DNA from: Aselliscus stoliczkanus
Lineage: Eukaryota > Chordata > Mammalia > Chiroptera > Hipposideridae
Direction of reading: 5' to 3'
Assembly (NCBI GenBank): GCA_033961575.1
Contig: CM066732.1
Span: forward strand, 70,656,687-70,720,686
Length of the DNA: 64,000 nt
This document shows positions 12,274 to 25,725 of the stretch, piece by piece. Positions within the stretch are counted from its first letter, which is position 1, and every line of letters begins with the position of its first letter. The position numbers were made by a program, and so were the translations under genes. Below the pieces are notes generated by a model, which saw only the letters and a program-made list of their open reading frames with translations, was not told the origin of the DNA and searched no databases.

Positions 12274-14646
12274 GACTATGTAGATTAGAAGTGAGAGAAG
12301 AAGACAGAAGAATTTTTGTTCCTTTCATATTAAGCTTATATAATTTAGATCAACCAACTTAATAAAAATAATGATTAAAATGGTGTGTAAAATAATTTAA
12401 TAAATTTTCCAAAATGCTTCTAAATTATAATTGCCACTAAACCAAAATGTTTAAAATACCTGGTAACATGCTTACCCAGTTTTATGATTTAAAGAAAAAA
12501 CTGTATCTCTACCTATAATTTACAATATTTCATTTTAGAAATGATATCAATATTTTTCTGATGTTTTCACATTTTTGCTATATGCAATAATAATATCACT
12601 GACTAGATTGCAAATATGAAAAATAAGTGAAATGCAAATAAAATTATGCCAGGGGTTAGGGACCAGAGAAGAAAAGTAAAATATTCATGAAACAATTAAT
12701 ACACTTTCAGTGAGTTACGTACCCTTCATACATATTTCATACATACCTTGAAATTTGGGAGTGATTCCATTCAGAATATTTTTTGTCTTGTTTTGAAAAC
12801 TAGTGAAGTCAGCAGACAAAAGGGAAAACACCTAACTAAGTTTTAATCAAGGAAACAAGAAAAGACAACAAAAAATGGTATTTAAATAGTAGAAATGGGT
12901 CTAGATTCAAGTAATGAAGTTGGAAAAAAGGCAAATTAAAGACATATGCAGAAATAAAATTTGTACATTTTAAGCAGATAATTTTATGGTAGAAAATTCA
13001 TTTACAAAACTATTTATACTTTTGAGCATTTAAAAACTGTTACTGTATTTACCTTAATAGATAACATTTCCTTAAGAACACATTGCTACCCTTCATTTCA
13101 CCATTTTTATTAACCTTAAGCTTTTCTTTTCCCTTCTACATACTCTTGTTTACTTTATTAAGTTTATGAATAAGATGAAAAAAATGAAAAATCATTCTTA
13201 TTAAAGTATTTTACATAGAGTTCCTATAGGAAAAAGAAACAGCATTTCCCATTGAATCATTTGACCTCAAATTCTAGATACTGTATTAACCAAAGAATGT
13301 TTGTCATCAGGTATTGGTTAGACCCCCTACTTCATAACTAAAAAGTATTTGTCACACATTCAATCAGGTATGATCATTGATTGATAAACTTTAATAAAAC
13401 ATTCTTTTTCTGTAATTTCTTCACTTCAGATGCATTAAAAGTTAATATAAGAAGATATATGACAGATTTTAATTTACAAGTAATAATGTGAAAAATTTCA
13501 GAAGATAGAAATATCTAATTCTACAAATGGGAATAGAGTGGAAGGAAGTTATTGATTTGTGTTATATTTTTACCTTTATGCATGCACCACAGTGGTATTT
13601 GTGAAACATAACTATATGCAGCTAAAATATACTTTTTCAATAAATATAGAGTAAAACATTTTAAATGATGAAAGAGCATTGTGTAAGTTTTATTGGCAGC
13701 ATTATTTTCTTACTTAGTAATAAGTAAAATAATGGATATAATGAAAAGCATTGTAAAATAGATGAAATGTAGGCTTTTTGGACTTACTAATTATATTGGG
13801 CAGATATTCAATATCTGTGCTTATTTTCTATCTCCTTGATGTATCACTTGTTTTAGGGCCCTCCAGAAGTTTTTAAATTTATCTTTTTTACATGAAATAT
13901 GTTTTCCATTTATACAGTGCAACTTTATTAATATGTCTAATCAGTTCTGTATGCTAATTACACTATTCAAATTCTCTCTCTTTCTTCAGTTATTTTCTTC
14001 TACTAAATCAATGGGATTCTGAAAATGATGTCAGTATTGTCCCTCTTGCTTGTATTTGCATGAATATTGTTTTACATGTTTTCAACATCTAGTGCTATGT
14101 TTTGAAAGTGTTTCCTGTATACAATGCATAAAAATTGATTTTCACCCAACATTAAAATCTGTTTTGTGAAATAAATTTACATTTAATACAGAAACATATA
14201 ATACATGTATACTTACATGACTTTACTCCTTTAATCTTAGTTCATTTCAAAAAATTAATTTTTGCTTTATTACATTCTCTTTTACCTTTTGCTTATTTTT
14301 GATGGTTTAATTTTTATTCATCCTCACCTATAGTCCAGCTCATTTGGAAGGTCCTTTAAGCTTTTCTGTTTCTCAAGTTTTTTTTTTTCCCCACATTCTC
14401 AATGATGATAACCAATTAACATATTTCCACCATATCTACCTATATCAACTCTATCCTACAACCACAGCACTCACTCCATTGTTCCATGCTTACTCTAGAA
14501 TATGACATTTTATAGGTCTTTAGTGACTCAGCCTCTAATACCAAAAAAAAGAAAAACACCTTTATAATGCTTTTGTTTTCTCCTCCTCAATCCAACACTT
14601 AAATCCTAGATTTTGCCTAAATAGTGTGGTAATTTCAGTTTCAGGC
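12274..14646. other. Long AT-rich stretch, nothing recognised
   Basis: About 2.4 kb with no ORF, repeat boundary or RNA-like structure that I can support. Confidence 0.5.
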
Positions 14647-15281
14647 TGTCGCGTCCTGCATGACAGGGTAGGTGGGAGTGGAGAAGGGACAGTGAAAGGT
14701 TAAGAAAGAGAGAGAGACACAAGATAAGAGAGAAAACAGTTCGAGGTCAGGGGACCCCAACCTCATGGACTGAAGACCCGAATCCAGCCTGACTGTTTCT
14801 TTTATTCTCTTACACATAAAAGGGTCAATGTATCTTCTTACAGTCTGTGTGTCTCACACCCAAGAATTAATCTCCGGGCCAAATCACCCATGCCTGCAGG
14901 CTGCCATTATTGAAAGTCCCATGATCTGCTTACATGCACCTCCCTAAGAGACAGAAACCTCTTATGCCGAAACTCACTGATAGGATTACAGGGAGGACAG
15001 ATGTTGTCACATCATTAAGCCCATAAACTGGCTGTCAGCTCTAAGACTGGGGGTCTGTGCCCACTCTCATCAACTCCTTGATTTCTCCTTATGGCACTCA
15101 CATATGACTGTGCCTGTCTTAGGTTGTTTCCTCCCTTGAGGAATCTTATCCATCACTGACTAACCAGCCATCGTGTGGGGCTAAACAGGGATGCAAACAG
15201 AATAGGCATAATGTTTCGGTAATGATCTGTCTTTATGGAGAGGTGCATGGGGGCAGACAGGCAGGCTATAATGTGACAACA
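14647..15281 (-). mobile_element. Solo LTR, family A (copy A3)
   Basis: The left end TGTCGCGTCCTGCATGACAG and right end ...GTGACAACA give TG...CA termini, and AATAAA is on the minus strand at 14811-14816. Homology to A1 and A4 runs the whole length. No clean 6-bp duplication is visible; instead CAGGCT overlaps both borders, which may reflect later change at the ends. No internal viral genes. Confidence 0.78.
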
Positions 15282-17149
15282 GGCTATTAAAATTTCCCTT
15301 GCAATTTGACTCTTTCATTTCAAGGAAATATTTTCACAAACTAATTCAAGTGCTTAATCCAGGAGAAATATCCATTACTACAGAATATTTCCATTATTAC
15401 ATTATTTTCTTTTTTTCTTTTGTTCCTCAGAGACAGCATCTGGGCTCTGAAATCTCTGCATGAAAGACACCTTAACCTTCACCTCCTTATGGATATGCTG
15501 TCATTTCTCTGGGCTCCAGAATACCTTGTAGGTCATTTTAGGTAAAGTCTCCAAACGGCAAGCTACCCTACTTGAAAATGATGAAATGCTTTCTGAGGGC
15601 TCCCCTTTTCCTGGCAACAGAGTAGAGGTTTTTAGACTTCTTCTTTCTGTTCCTGCCTGAGACCTTGGCTCATAGGAAAACAAAAATCCTTTCCATGTGG
15701 GTTCTTTTACAAATCATGATTTACCCTTTTTAACTGGCTTATCTTCTTTTGCTGATGCATCTATTTTTCATGATGTGGATGGGGAAATATGTGTGAAAGA
15801 GTGTAAATAAATTGGAGATCTCAATAGAAATGATCTGATTAATGAAATTGTATTGAACAATGTTTTTAACACTATTAGGAAATGCATTTTATGCATCGAT
15901 ATTTGACACTCTTATTATCTGTTGCTCAAACTGTAACCACACATAGAAGTTTGGAGGAACATTTTTGAAAATTCATTTGAAGATGTACCATTTTACCAGG
16001 CAAATGCATTAATTTCACAGTTAAATTAGCAGCAGAAACATCCATGTAAAGCAAGTAGACTTTGATATTTTGTAACAAGTTAAAAATATCTGTGCCTCCA
16101 TTGCATAACAAATATGGCCACTGTATCATCCAATACTCTTTACTTTTTCCTGGAAATAAATAATGTTTATTTTCTGAACCCTACTATCCCAATGTTATGT
16201 GTAATCCAGGTAAAAAATATAACACTTTAATATATCTATATGCTTAATATATCTATATGCTATTATTGAAAATCTTAAGGATTCACCTCTTAAAATGTAC
16301 CTTCTTTTATTGATTGTAAACTGTTAGTTGCTATCTCAGTGAGCCCACTGGACACCCATAGTTATAGCAATGAACTACCAACATTAACACTGATAACTCT
16401 GTCAAAACTGTTTTGACCTGAATAATTGTCTGTGAAAATACATGGGAAATATGGAAGTTTCATTGAAAATAAACCAAGAAGCACCAGATTCTGCACAATT
16501 TACCCCATGAATTATTTTTAGGATTCTATATTGTGAAACTCTACTCGAATGAACCAAACTGCTAATATGTATACATAAAGATTAGTGAAACTTAACATTT
16601 AGATTTTATTTATTACAAATAGTGTTTGGAATATACATTTTAAATAATGCACTATATGTGGTAATTCTTAAATGCATATATTACATTTAAAACCAATGTA
16701 AAAGGTCAATTCTGAATAAATAGTCTCACAGCAGGCTCATTCTAAACTGATTGTGGTAGAAATATATCCACACAATCAATGCTATTCTCTTGAAGTTTTA
16801 AAAACCAAATAAAATTAAAAAGCATTATAGAAAAAAGTAAAGATACTCCCACTTTCTTTTCTAAGTAGAGAATGATACACCTATTCATGATACACTATAA
16901 AGGTTTAAATTACATGGTTTCTGGGAGTTGACAGAGCAAAATAGTAAATTTAATTTCCCTTTATTTTTGAAAATATGAATTTATATTTTAAAATGTAAAT
17001 GTCATAAAATCAGGAGTACTCATTAAATATATATTGTAGAATTTGAAAACGCACTGTGACTTTAAATGGAAGTATTGATAAGAAGTCACTTGCAGTTGAT
17101 TTGCAGTTGATATCAAGCCCTTGGTTCTGTTATAACTGATTTTATTCTC
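15282..17149. other. Unassigned stretch
   Basis: Mostly AT-rich and featureless. The part at 15425-15690 is richer in C and G than its surroundings and carries a 60-codon open frame on the minus strand, but nothing in it is recognisable. Confidence 0.45.
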
Positions 17150-17620
17150 AAAATTTGTTTCTTGCTCTCATTGTGTACAGAAAAAGCAAACAGTGCTGAG
17201 TCACACTCAGGAAAGTCCTCCTGATTTATTTATGTAACAGTAGTTGGTTTAGCTGGCCAGTTGTGCTAGATGGCCTATTTGCCATCTGTATGTGCAGGTT
17301 CTCTTTCCCATGTGATTAAACCATATGGGTGAAAAATTGTCTTTCACTCTGGAACGAAGCAGCTAGAAAATGCCCCCCAATTTAAGGCTGTATAAAGTGC
17401 TGATGTCAAGGGGTTGATGCTGCAGAACTGTGTTCTGCTGTTTTACTCAGGGCTCTTCCAGGCGACGGCTGTTTTTCAAGCACACACTCTCCAGCCTACT
17501 CAGCAAATCTCAGGTCAGGGTCTTGACAGGCTGTAACTAGGTTTCTTCACCATGCTGCATAATCTGGAAATGCATTTTTCACGAAAGAGATTTATTTCCC
17601 AATGAACTGGGCCCTGGACT
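17150..17620. promoter_or_regulatory. Candidate regulatory island (unique, GC-raised)
   Basis: This segment is clearly richer in G and C than the AT-rich DNA around it and shows no repeat homology that I can see. It contains GTGCTGAGTCAC (17191-17202), a good AP-1/Maf-type site. There is no ORF with coding character. Enhancer or conserved non-coding element is a guess from composition only; an unrecognised old repeat is the alternative. Confidence 0.25.
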
Positions 17621-18904
17621 TTGAGGAACTACTATTCACAGAAAACAGTGCAAAAATCTATTTCAAATGCATTAGCCAAAATCTCTTTCCAAAATAGATG
17701 TTTAGAAAATGTTACTATTATTAAGATTTAATTGTGTAATAAAAAGTAAAAACTCCTTTTTTAAATAAATACGTTTCATTAGGTACTTACAATATGAAAT
17801 TCATTGTAATAGCATTTGTGTAGACTTAGGCATTCATTTAAGGTTTTTGACTATGAATTTACTCATTTCCAAAATGCCGATAATAATATGTGAATACAGG
17901 GTTGTTATGAAAAGTGGGCACATGTAAAATAAACAGCAGAGACCTGGCAGCAGATCTGAGATGAAGCCTGTTGAGCATAAAGATTGACCAACAGAGGTGA
18001 CAAGGAGGGACTGAACAGCAGTCCTGTTGAGAGCTACAGGACAAGATACACAGCCCTACCATGGGAGCTTTTATTGATCCTATTAGCCCCCAACACTAGG
18101 CAGGTATGAAAGCTGAATAAGAAAGCACCGAGATAGATCACTGCCAAGGTTAAGGAAGTGAGAGATCATTAATTGGAGTCCAGAGTCCCTGATATCTGTC
18201 AACCAGTGAGCAGGAAATCAGAAGTCAATTTATGAGCATTCAGTGTTGTTTCACTTGGGGTGTACCAGCCTGAAACTCTGCTGCCATTTCTTCTATTCTT
18301 GGACCTACAGCAGGGCCCATATAGAACTAATTGTATTTTAACTGAAATAATAATGAAAAATGAATCAATAGAGGAGCTAAACAACAAAAAAAGGAAAAAA
18401 ATTAACATATTTATTAGAGGATACCAGGTAAACTTAAACAGTGGGAAGGTATACCATGTCCTTGAACAAGAATTCTCATTATTGTAGAGATTTGCCTTCT
18501 CCGAAATTATCTATTTCTTAAGGGTCCATTAAATGGTCACAACAATGTAACTTTTAGGATACAGAAAAGTTCAAAGATTCTGAAAACTAAAAATAGTTTA
18601 GCTAGCTCATTTTGCAACAGCTCTAAGAAAAAAAAAATAGATTTACCAGAAGGGAACAAAACAAAAGCAAAAAAGGTCTATCATACAAGCTTGTCAGTAT
18701 AGCATTGTGGCTAATCTACACATTTAGCTTAAGAATGAAAATTCTACATATTTTTTTGAATTTCAGAAGCAAATTTTAATTTTCCTGTATAAAACAAATA
18801 CATTTGCAACAATGTCAAAACATGTCCTAAAATTTCTAAGAGGCCAGCTATCAGCATATATTAAAACTTACATATATAATTAATTAAAATAATGCAGTAT
18901 TGTT
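17621..18904. other. Unassigned stretch with a MIR fragment
   Basis: About 17855-17935 ('tactcatttccaaaatgccgataataatatg...gggttgttatgaaaag') fits the 3' half of a plus-strand MIR. The part at 17930-18260 is less AT-rich and repeat-like but unassigned. Confidence 0.4.
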
Positions 18905-19580
18905 AAATGAACAGCTCATGTAAAAGAAGAGAATCTTCAAATATACTCAAATTCATCTATAATAAAGGACGTACTGCTTATCAGTGGGGGAAAGCTGAAC
19001 TCTTATAAACATTGTTTACAGAACTGGCCTTTCTCAGAAGGATGCAAATTTAGAAGTCATGAGAGAAAAAAATCATTAAATTTACCTGCATATAAATAGC
19101 AAAATTACATGGTAAAAAATACTATGAACGATGTATAAAAATACCAAGAAAACTGGAACAATATTGCAATACATAAACCAAAGAGATACATTTTAATCTT
19201 GTAACAGGTTCTATGAATCATTAAGAAAAATAAGCCAAGGGAAAACAGCCAAAAATAGGAAGAGCAAAAGCACAATAAAGAAAATACAGAAGGTCTTTAA
19301 ACATTTTAAAAGAATCTTAGTCTCATTCAAAAAATATAAATGACAATAAAAAGGTAATTAGAGAATCGCATGAGAGTGGCAGAGATAAAAGAGTTAATGA
19401 TATTTTTACTGTGAGGGTACATGTACAGAAGAATTCTCAAACTGTTATTAGGGGAAATTTGGCAATGTTTAGCAAAAATTTAATGTTTACACACTTTGAT
19501 ATGGCAATTTCACGTATAGTAGTTTATTCTAAAGCTTTACCCAAATATGTGTATGAAGAAATATGCACACTGCTATTCAT

Positions 19581-19585
<5 letters not shown>
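18905..19585 (+). mobile_element. HAL1/L1-like 3' region
   Basis: The order 'ttaggggaaatttggcaatgtttagcaaaaatttaatg', 'tatggcaatttcacg' and 'ctattcattg' is typical of the 3' ends of old L1/HAL1 elements on the plus strand. The 5' portion (18905-19400) is A-rich and fits an eroded ORF region. It closes in the (AT)n tract at 19586. Confidence 0.5.

Positions 19586-19640
<55 letters not shown>
19586..19640. repeat. (AT)n microsatellite
   Basis: A pure AT dinucleotide tract of about 55 bp at the end of an L1/HAL1-like 3' region. The tract can form hairpins and is likely length-polymorphic. Confidence 0.95.
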
Positions 19641-19642
<2 letters not shown>

Positions 19643-19877
19643 TGCAATTGTGTATATGAGAGTCAGAGGACATCCAGCAAAGACAGAGGTATTGTCTCAC
19701 TGCTAAGGAGCCATGAATTAATGGGTCTCTTGTCTTTTTATGGATCTGGGGTTCCCTGCTACAGGGAGAGGAGGAGGAAAGGCTATGAGTAGAAAAGTAC
19801 TAAGTAAAAATGGAGAAAAGTGAGTTAGCCACTGCCTCTGATAAAGAAACCTTATGAGAATGTGTAGATAAAGTACC

Positions 19878-20511
19878 TGTCATGTCCAACACAAAAGAGC
19901 AGTGGGAGAGCAAGAAAGGACGGCAAAAAGTTAAGAAAGAGAGAGGCAATGACAGGGGACTCAAGTGTCATGGACTGAGCCCTGAATCGGGCCTGAGTGC
20001 TCCTTTTATTGTCTCTCACACAAGAAGGATCAAAATATGTTCCATGGTCTGTGAGTCTCATACCTGAAAATTTAGCTCAGGGCCAAATCATCCATGCCTG
20101 CAGGCTGCCATTACCGAAAGTCCCATGATGTGCTTACATGCACCTCCCTAAGAGACAGAAACCTCTTATGCTAAAACTCACTCATAGGATTGCATGGAGG
20201 AAAGATGTTATTACATCATTAAGCCCATAAGCAGACTGTCAGCTCCAAGGCAGGGGGTCTGTGCCCACTCTCATCAACTCCATGATTTCTCCTTATGGCA
20301 CCCACGCAACTGTGCCTGTCTTAGGTTGTTTCTCCCTTGAGGAATCTTATCCGTCATTGACTAACCAGCTATCTTGTAGGACCAAACAGGAATACAAACA
20401 GAGTAGGTACAATGTTAAAGTAATGTCCCTAAAAGGATCTGTCTTTATAGATGCTCTAATTTTTATGGGAAAGTGCAAGGGGACAGACAGTTAGGCTGCT
20501 GTATGACAACA
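19878..20511 (-). mobile_element. Solo LTR, family A (copy A4)
   Basis: Starts TGTCATGTCCAACAC and ends ...GTATGACAACA, with minus-strand AATAAA at 20005-20010. It is closest to A3: both share 'cctgcaggctgccattaccgaaag' and 'ctccctaagagacagaaacctcttatg'. Flanks AGTACC and GGTACC fit a 6-bp duplication with one mismatch. Confidence 0.8.
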
Positions 20512-20517
20512 GGTACC

Positions 20518-21667
20518 CAAAGCTTAAACCAAAGAAGAAATAAAGAAACATGTGTATTCAATTATGCCTGCTTTGGGGCCATCTGGTTTTTAAAAAATTC
20601 ACATAATTTGAAAGTTACTTGTCTTTAATTTTCAGTCCTTTGTAAAGGACAAGAACAATACTTCATCAGGATATCAAGGGAAATGTGTTTGCCATTCATC
20701 TTTCCCAACACTATTTGTTTATTTCCTGGTTCATTGATAGACACTTATGGGGTGTTGAACAATAAAGCAATATAAAAAATATAAATTATAATTATAATTA
20801 ACTGAAAGGAAGGGCACAAGATATCTTTTGAAATGTTTACATAAAATAAAGAAACTTTTTAAACTTAATTTTTGTCTGCAAAGTAATTTGAATTGTTACT
20901 TTCTCTTACAGCTGATAGAGTAATGCCATTTTTCTTGTGTAGTACTAAATCCAGAAGGATCAATTTAAGCCTTTCTCTGTGTTCAGTATCACAGATATGG
21001 CATTACCACCCTTTGGATTATCTGAGTTAGGACCTTGATGTGATGTCATTATTTTCATTACTTCCATCCTCTTATTTCAATATATTATCAATTTATCCTC
21101 CTTTAGATTAATACTAATAATCAATTCTTGATTTCAGGATATCTTATCACAGTTATTCATATTGCTTCTTTGATTGCACATTTTACCCTGTATAACACTT
21201 TCTTAATAGGAAAATTTAAGGATCCTTATTTATATAAGACCAATTTTCTGTAACTACAGATCTGAGTATCTCAATTCTTTTGACTCCAGCACATACAACC
21301 ACAATAAATATGCTTTCTTCCATTGACCACTGAATGAAAGACAACCCTATAGCAATGAACTTCATTTTCATGATTCTATTGTGGCGAGGAGTTTCCAGAT
21401 ATCATCATGTACCTACTGTAAGCTGAACACAAATTCAAAATACTTTTCATCTCTACAACATGCGTCCTAGATGACTTATCTCACACATTTTTTATTTTAT
21501 TTTATGGAAACAATGTCTTTTAAAAATTAAATGTCCATCACTTCATCTCCACCTGTAACATGAGACTATTTCATCAATCAATAAAAAAAAATCATTCCCT
21601 CTTCAAAGCTTCTGAGAAAAACCACAAATACATATAAAAATATTACAAATACCTCATCAATATCATG
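20518..21667. other. Unassigned AT-rich stretch
   Basis: No ORF or repeat assignment. Possibly old LINE-derived sequence in the C/T-rich half (20880-21640), but no diagnostic motif. Confidence 0.45.
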
Positions 21668-22275
21668 CTTGTCTCTATTGCTGCTATAACAAATTACCAC
21701 AAATTTAGCAGCTTGAAACAAGATCAACTTATTATCTCACAGTTTTGTAGTTTGGAAGTCTGGGTTGATTCAGCAGACTCCCAGCTCCAGATTTCACAAA
21801 GCTGACATCAAGTTGTGGGCAAGCCTGTCTTCTTTTGTGGCGTCTCTCAGTGTGAATCTATTTCCAAGCTTATTTTGATTGGTGGAAGAATTCAGTTTCA
21901 TTTGTTGTAGAACTAAGGTCCACATTTCCTTTCTAGCTATTGGTCAGGAAGAGTTTTTGGTTTTCTAGATGTCACCATGTTCCTTTGCTCATGGGCAGTT
22001 TCTCCATCTTCAAAGCCAGCAGCTGTGGGCTGAGTATTTCTCTTGCTTTGAATCTCTCTGCCCTCCCCTATATCTCCTCTCTCCTCTTTATCAAGACTGA
22101 GAAAGTTTTCCACTTTACTAAGGGCGCATGTGATTAGATTAGTCCAATCCTGATAATACACGATAATCTCTCTGCATCAAGATTCATAAACTCAATCATA
22201 TTTTCAAATTCCATTTTGCCAAATAAGGCAACATATTCACATGTTCCATGGACATCTTCTGGCAGCTATTATTTT
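21668..22275. repeat. Old interspersed mammalian repeat, family unassigned
   Basis: The head 'attgctgctataacaaattaccacaaa' with 'cttattatctcacagttttgtagtttggaagtc' and the late part 'gcaacatattcacatgttcc' are familiar from a widespread old mammalian repeat, also represented at 2330-2660. The copy is long (about 600 bp) and has no coding capacity. Confidence 0.5.
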
Positions 22276-23339
22276 TACTATAACACATATATTCAAGGAA
22301 AAAATTTGAAAGATTTCCAAAAGGAAAAAGAAAAGACATAACATGCACACTACTGGGCACACATATACACATGCACGTATATATCTGAGTAACTATTTGT
22401 TAATTATTGTCTTTACTTGAATCCCACCAAATGTTTCTATATGTTTTATTCTAACAAGCTGATTTTATGGGACAGTCTATGCTTTAATGAAAAATTTTAA
22501 AGTATGCTAGTTAAAAATATTCATATATTTTTTAAAAAATATGTTAATATCACTTCACATCTGTTCCTCTATTTTATTCCCTTCAAATCGTATTGCCTTT
22601 TATTATTTTTCATTCTTTTGGTCATCCATCATACTCTTCCATTCTTACAGTAGTTTTTCCTCCTAACCCTTAACTATTTTTTTCCTTGGCATCTGACTTC
22701 TAGTCTTTATTATTTTTTCCTGTCTCTTTTAGCTTTCCCAGTACTGCTGAAGTTATGCATGGCTCTACTAGCTTATTACAAAATAATCATTCTGTGGTTT
22801 TAAAATTATAGTGCTATAAATGTTATCCACATCACTGAAATACATACTTTTACGTATAAACTCACTGTCTCCATCCTTGGTATTTTCTACCACGTTTTAA
22901 TTGTTCTATACATACACCGCTCAACCACTCTTGACTGGTGAGTTTGGAAGAAAAAAACCAGGCATGGATAGCTTGGCACCTATTTTTTTGCTCATTCTGG
23001 AACCAGTTTGCCTGCAGAGGGGCCCTCTTTGCCATTGGCCTACCATAAGGTTGGCCCTATGTCTACAGGGCAGGCCTGAGGATTTCTTCCTAGCTCTGCA
23101 TGTCAGTGGGAATGTCAGTCTGACTCAGCAGTTGTCCCATAGATAGAATTATTTCTCTATTAACTCTAACTAAGTTAATAATTGGCCTCCATTAACCATA
23201 CATTTTGTTTATTTTTCATTTAGTTGTGAACCTGGGAGGGAAGAATGGGTTCCTATAAACTCCTAAATGTACAAATAGTAATTGTGGAGGAGAGAAAGAA
23301 CAGATATTCTCTAGCGCCTTTTTTGTGATCAGGCATTGA
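22276..23339. other. Unassigned stretch
   Basis: AT-rich at first. A less AT-rich, apparently unique patch at 22900-23130 has an 81-codon frame but no recognisable protein features. Confidence 0.4.
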
Positions 23340-23489
23340 AATAGGTGTTTGCATGTGAATTAGAATATTGAACCCTAAAAAAGCCATTGGAGGCTAAATT
23401 ATATTTTAATGATGAGGATTGCAATTAATTGCCAATAATCATAGACAAAGGAAGAACCAGAGTTCAAGTGGGATACTATTTCTGCTTGG
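23340..23489 (-). repeat. MIR fragment
   Basis: 'attatattttaatgatgaggattgcaattaattgcc...aaggaagaaccagagttcaa' fits the minus-strand MIR core (bulk of 'gatgaggaaactgag...agaaccaggattc'). Diverged, as expected for this old family. Confidence 0.45.
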
Positions 23490-23892
23490 CACACAAAACA
23501 ATGCTCTTTTATTGTGGCTTGTTTAATAATTTACATATATTTCTATTTTGAATATTTTATAATGAGTAGGTATTACATTATTCATACAAATTCACTGTAT
23601 TTATTATTTGTAACTCAATATACATTCTTACGGCAGCTTCTCATTAATTAGTTTTTTTCCTCATAAACATTATCAAGCAATTTCCTTTAGATTTGTCATC
23701 AAAGTTATTTTAGTTGTAAACAGCAAAACTAAGTATGTCTGGATATTTTAAGTATTAAAAATGTAAGTTTTAGAGTAAAAATGGGATAATTTGCAGAAAC
23801 AAAGGAACTCTTGAAAGCTAAACCTTCAGAAAGCCAGGTACCAGGGAGGATTCTGGAACCTGAGTAACAAGAATGTTTATAGACCTCCTCTT
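23490..23892. other. AT-rich stretch, nothing recognised
   Basis: No supportable feature. Confidence 0.5.
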
Positions 23893-23901
23893 AAGAAGGT
23901 T

Positions 23902-24307
23902 TTTTAAAAGATTTTATGGGGGAATTCAGGAAGGGGAACAGCCAAGTTGTTGTCCTTCAATCTTGGTTGTGGAGGGCGCAGCAAGGTAAGCTCCAAGTCC
24001 AGTCGCCATCCGGCCAGCCGCCCATCAGCAGTTTGCGACCACTCAGCTCAAGGTTCTCTGTTCAATCTTAGTGGGGGGGGGGCAAAGGGGAAAGGGGCGC
24101 ATAGCCCACCATCCCAGGTGGGAGTTGAACCTGCAACCTTGTTGTTAGAAGCATATGCTCTCACCAGCTGAGCCATCCTGCCATCTGTTGGCAGCTCAGT
24201 GGCAGCTCAGCTCAGGTGCACTCAGTGGCCCTTGTGGGAATCCAACCGGTGATCCTGTTGCTCAGAGCTTGCACTCTTAACAAGCTGAGACACTTGGCCA
24301 GCCCCCC
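23902..24307 (-). mobile_element. Multimeric VES-like SINE
   Basis: Minus strand: GGGGGCTGGCCAAGTG head, tRNA-like units with 'gttgcaggttcaactcccacc', then the shared tail. TCTTTT is kept but the AATAAA signal reads CATAAA. AAGAAGGTT (23893-23901) and AAGAAGGCT (24308-24316) are the target duplication. A G9 run (24073-24081) is a local expansion. Confidence 0.82.
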
Positions 24308-24316
24308 AAGAAGGCT

Positions 24317-25529
24317 CTTAAAACAAGATTTAAGTTCAAGCACTTCTGGATTTTGTTGCCCTTTTCCATGTTTTGAAATTCTTGGGACAGAGCGTATGGT
24401 TGACCAAGCTTGATTCATACATTCGTTTACCCCTTGACCTATTAACCTCGGACATGGGAAATAAAATAATGTGTTCAAACCTGCCTAGTGGTGGTTATAC
24501 TCATGTAAGGAGGGGCAAATCCAGGTAAGGAACACTTCACTGCAAGCCAAGTAATCACTGTAAGAAATGCCTAGTCTAACCAACATTGAATAAAATACCT
24601 ACATAAATTCTGAGCCAGTTTTTATTTCAGACATACATAGCTTTTAAAACTTTATTCTTCACTTAAATATTCATTGATATAAGAAAACAGTGCTGCTTCA
24701 AAAATAAATTTAACCTACAATAGAAAAGATACAATGTAACAAATGTGTAAATGCAGAGTAAAGTTCCTAGATTTGTGGAACACAGTCAGCCTGTCTTTGC
24801 AGAGGTCTATTTTCTACGCTTCCTACATTTTCCTGTTAAATATTTATTGTGGCTTCAATGTTATGCTAAGAATGGCAATATAACTTATGAAAACTCATTA
24901 TCTAAGACAGTAGACATGACAAACCAAAGAAATCTGACTACCTACTTCAGATTTTCTGTACTTTATTGTTCAAAGTCATAGTTTATATGATCTGATAAGA
25001 AATATGTCCTGAGGTACTCCATAAAATGAAAGGCTAGAAATGCTACTAGTCAAGGAAATATATGATAATAATGATAATTTTTATTTCTTATCATATTAAA
25101 GTCTCTCTCTTTTATCTTCTTTGCCAACACCCAACATCCTATAGTGGCCATCTGGGTAAAGTAAATGACATTCTGTAAATGATTGACAAACTCTCTTACA
25201 TATAGTACATATGCTTTTCTTGAAGAACATTTCACATTCTTTATACTGTGCCATACATTTTTATCTTGCTGACAATTACTGCACTAATGGAGAGTATAGG
25301 ATAATTATCTATCCATTTACTTTTAAGTCATTATTTGAAAATGTAGGCAAAATTAAAAGCCTCACAAAAAATTCTCAAAAGCTAAACACATTGTTTTTCA
25401 TGACACAGAGTATCTTAATTACTACTGTTGTCTCTCTATACGCAGATTTTTCATAATAGAGAATTCCTGTGAATTTAGTTATCATCATAGACACTTTGTT
25501 TATGTGCTTTATTTGACAACCATCTATAT
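24317..25529. other. AT-rich stretch, nothing recognised
   Basis: No ORF of coding character, repeat end or RNA signature. Confidence 0.5.
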
Positions 25530-25725
25530 AATATACTGTATGCTAAGTGTTATTCTGTTTCTTAAATATCAGGTAAATAGTCTTATTATATCTATTCCAT
25601 AGTGAGGAAACCAATGTATAAAGACCTTAAGTATTAGCCCAAGTGCCAAAAAATGGCATAGCCATTTATATAGATGTGTAACAAGATGTAAATTAAACTA
25701 TGTCTAGGTCCTGAAAGAAGCTAAG
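25530..25725 (-). repeat. MIR/L2-type fragment
   Basis: 'attccatagtgaggaaaccaatgtataaagaccttaagtattagcccaag' matches the minus-strand MIR core in order. The flanking 'gtatgctaagtgttattctgt' also fits. Confidence 0.5.

Noticed and set aside
14647..20511. LTRs A3 and A4, same strand and 4.6 kb apart, as a provirus
   Set aside because: The interval shows no viral reading frames, primer-binding site or polypurine tract, and A4 has its own flank pair.
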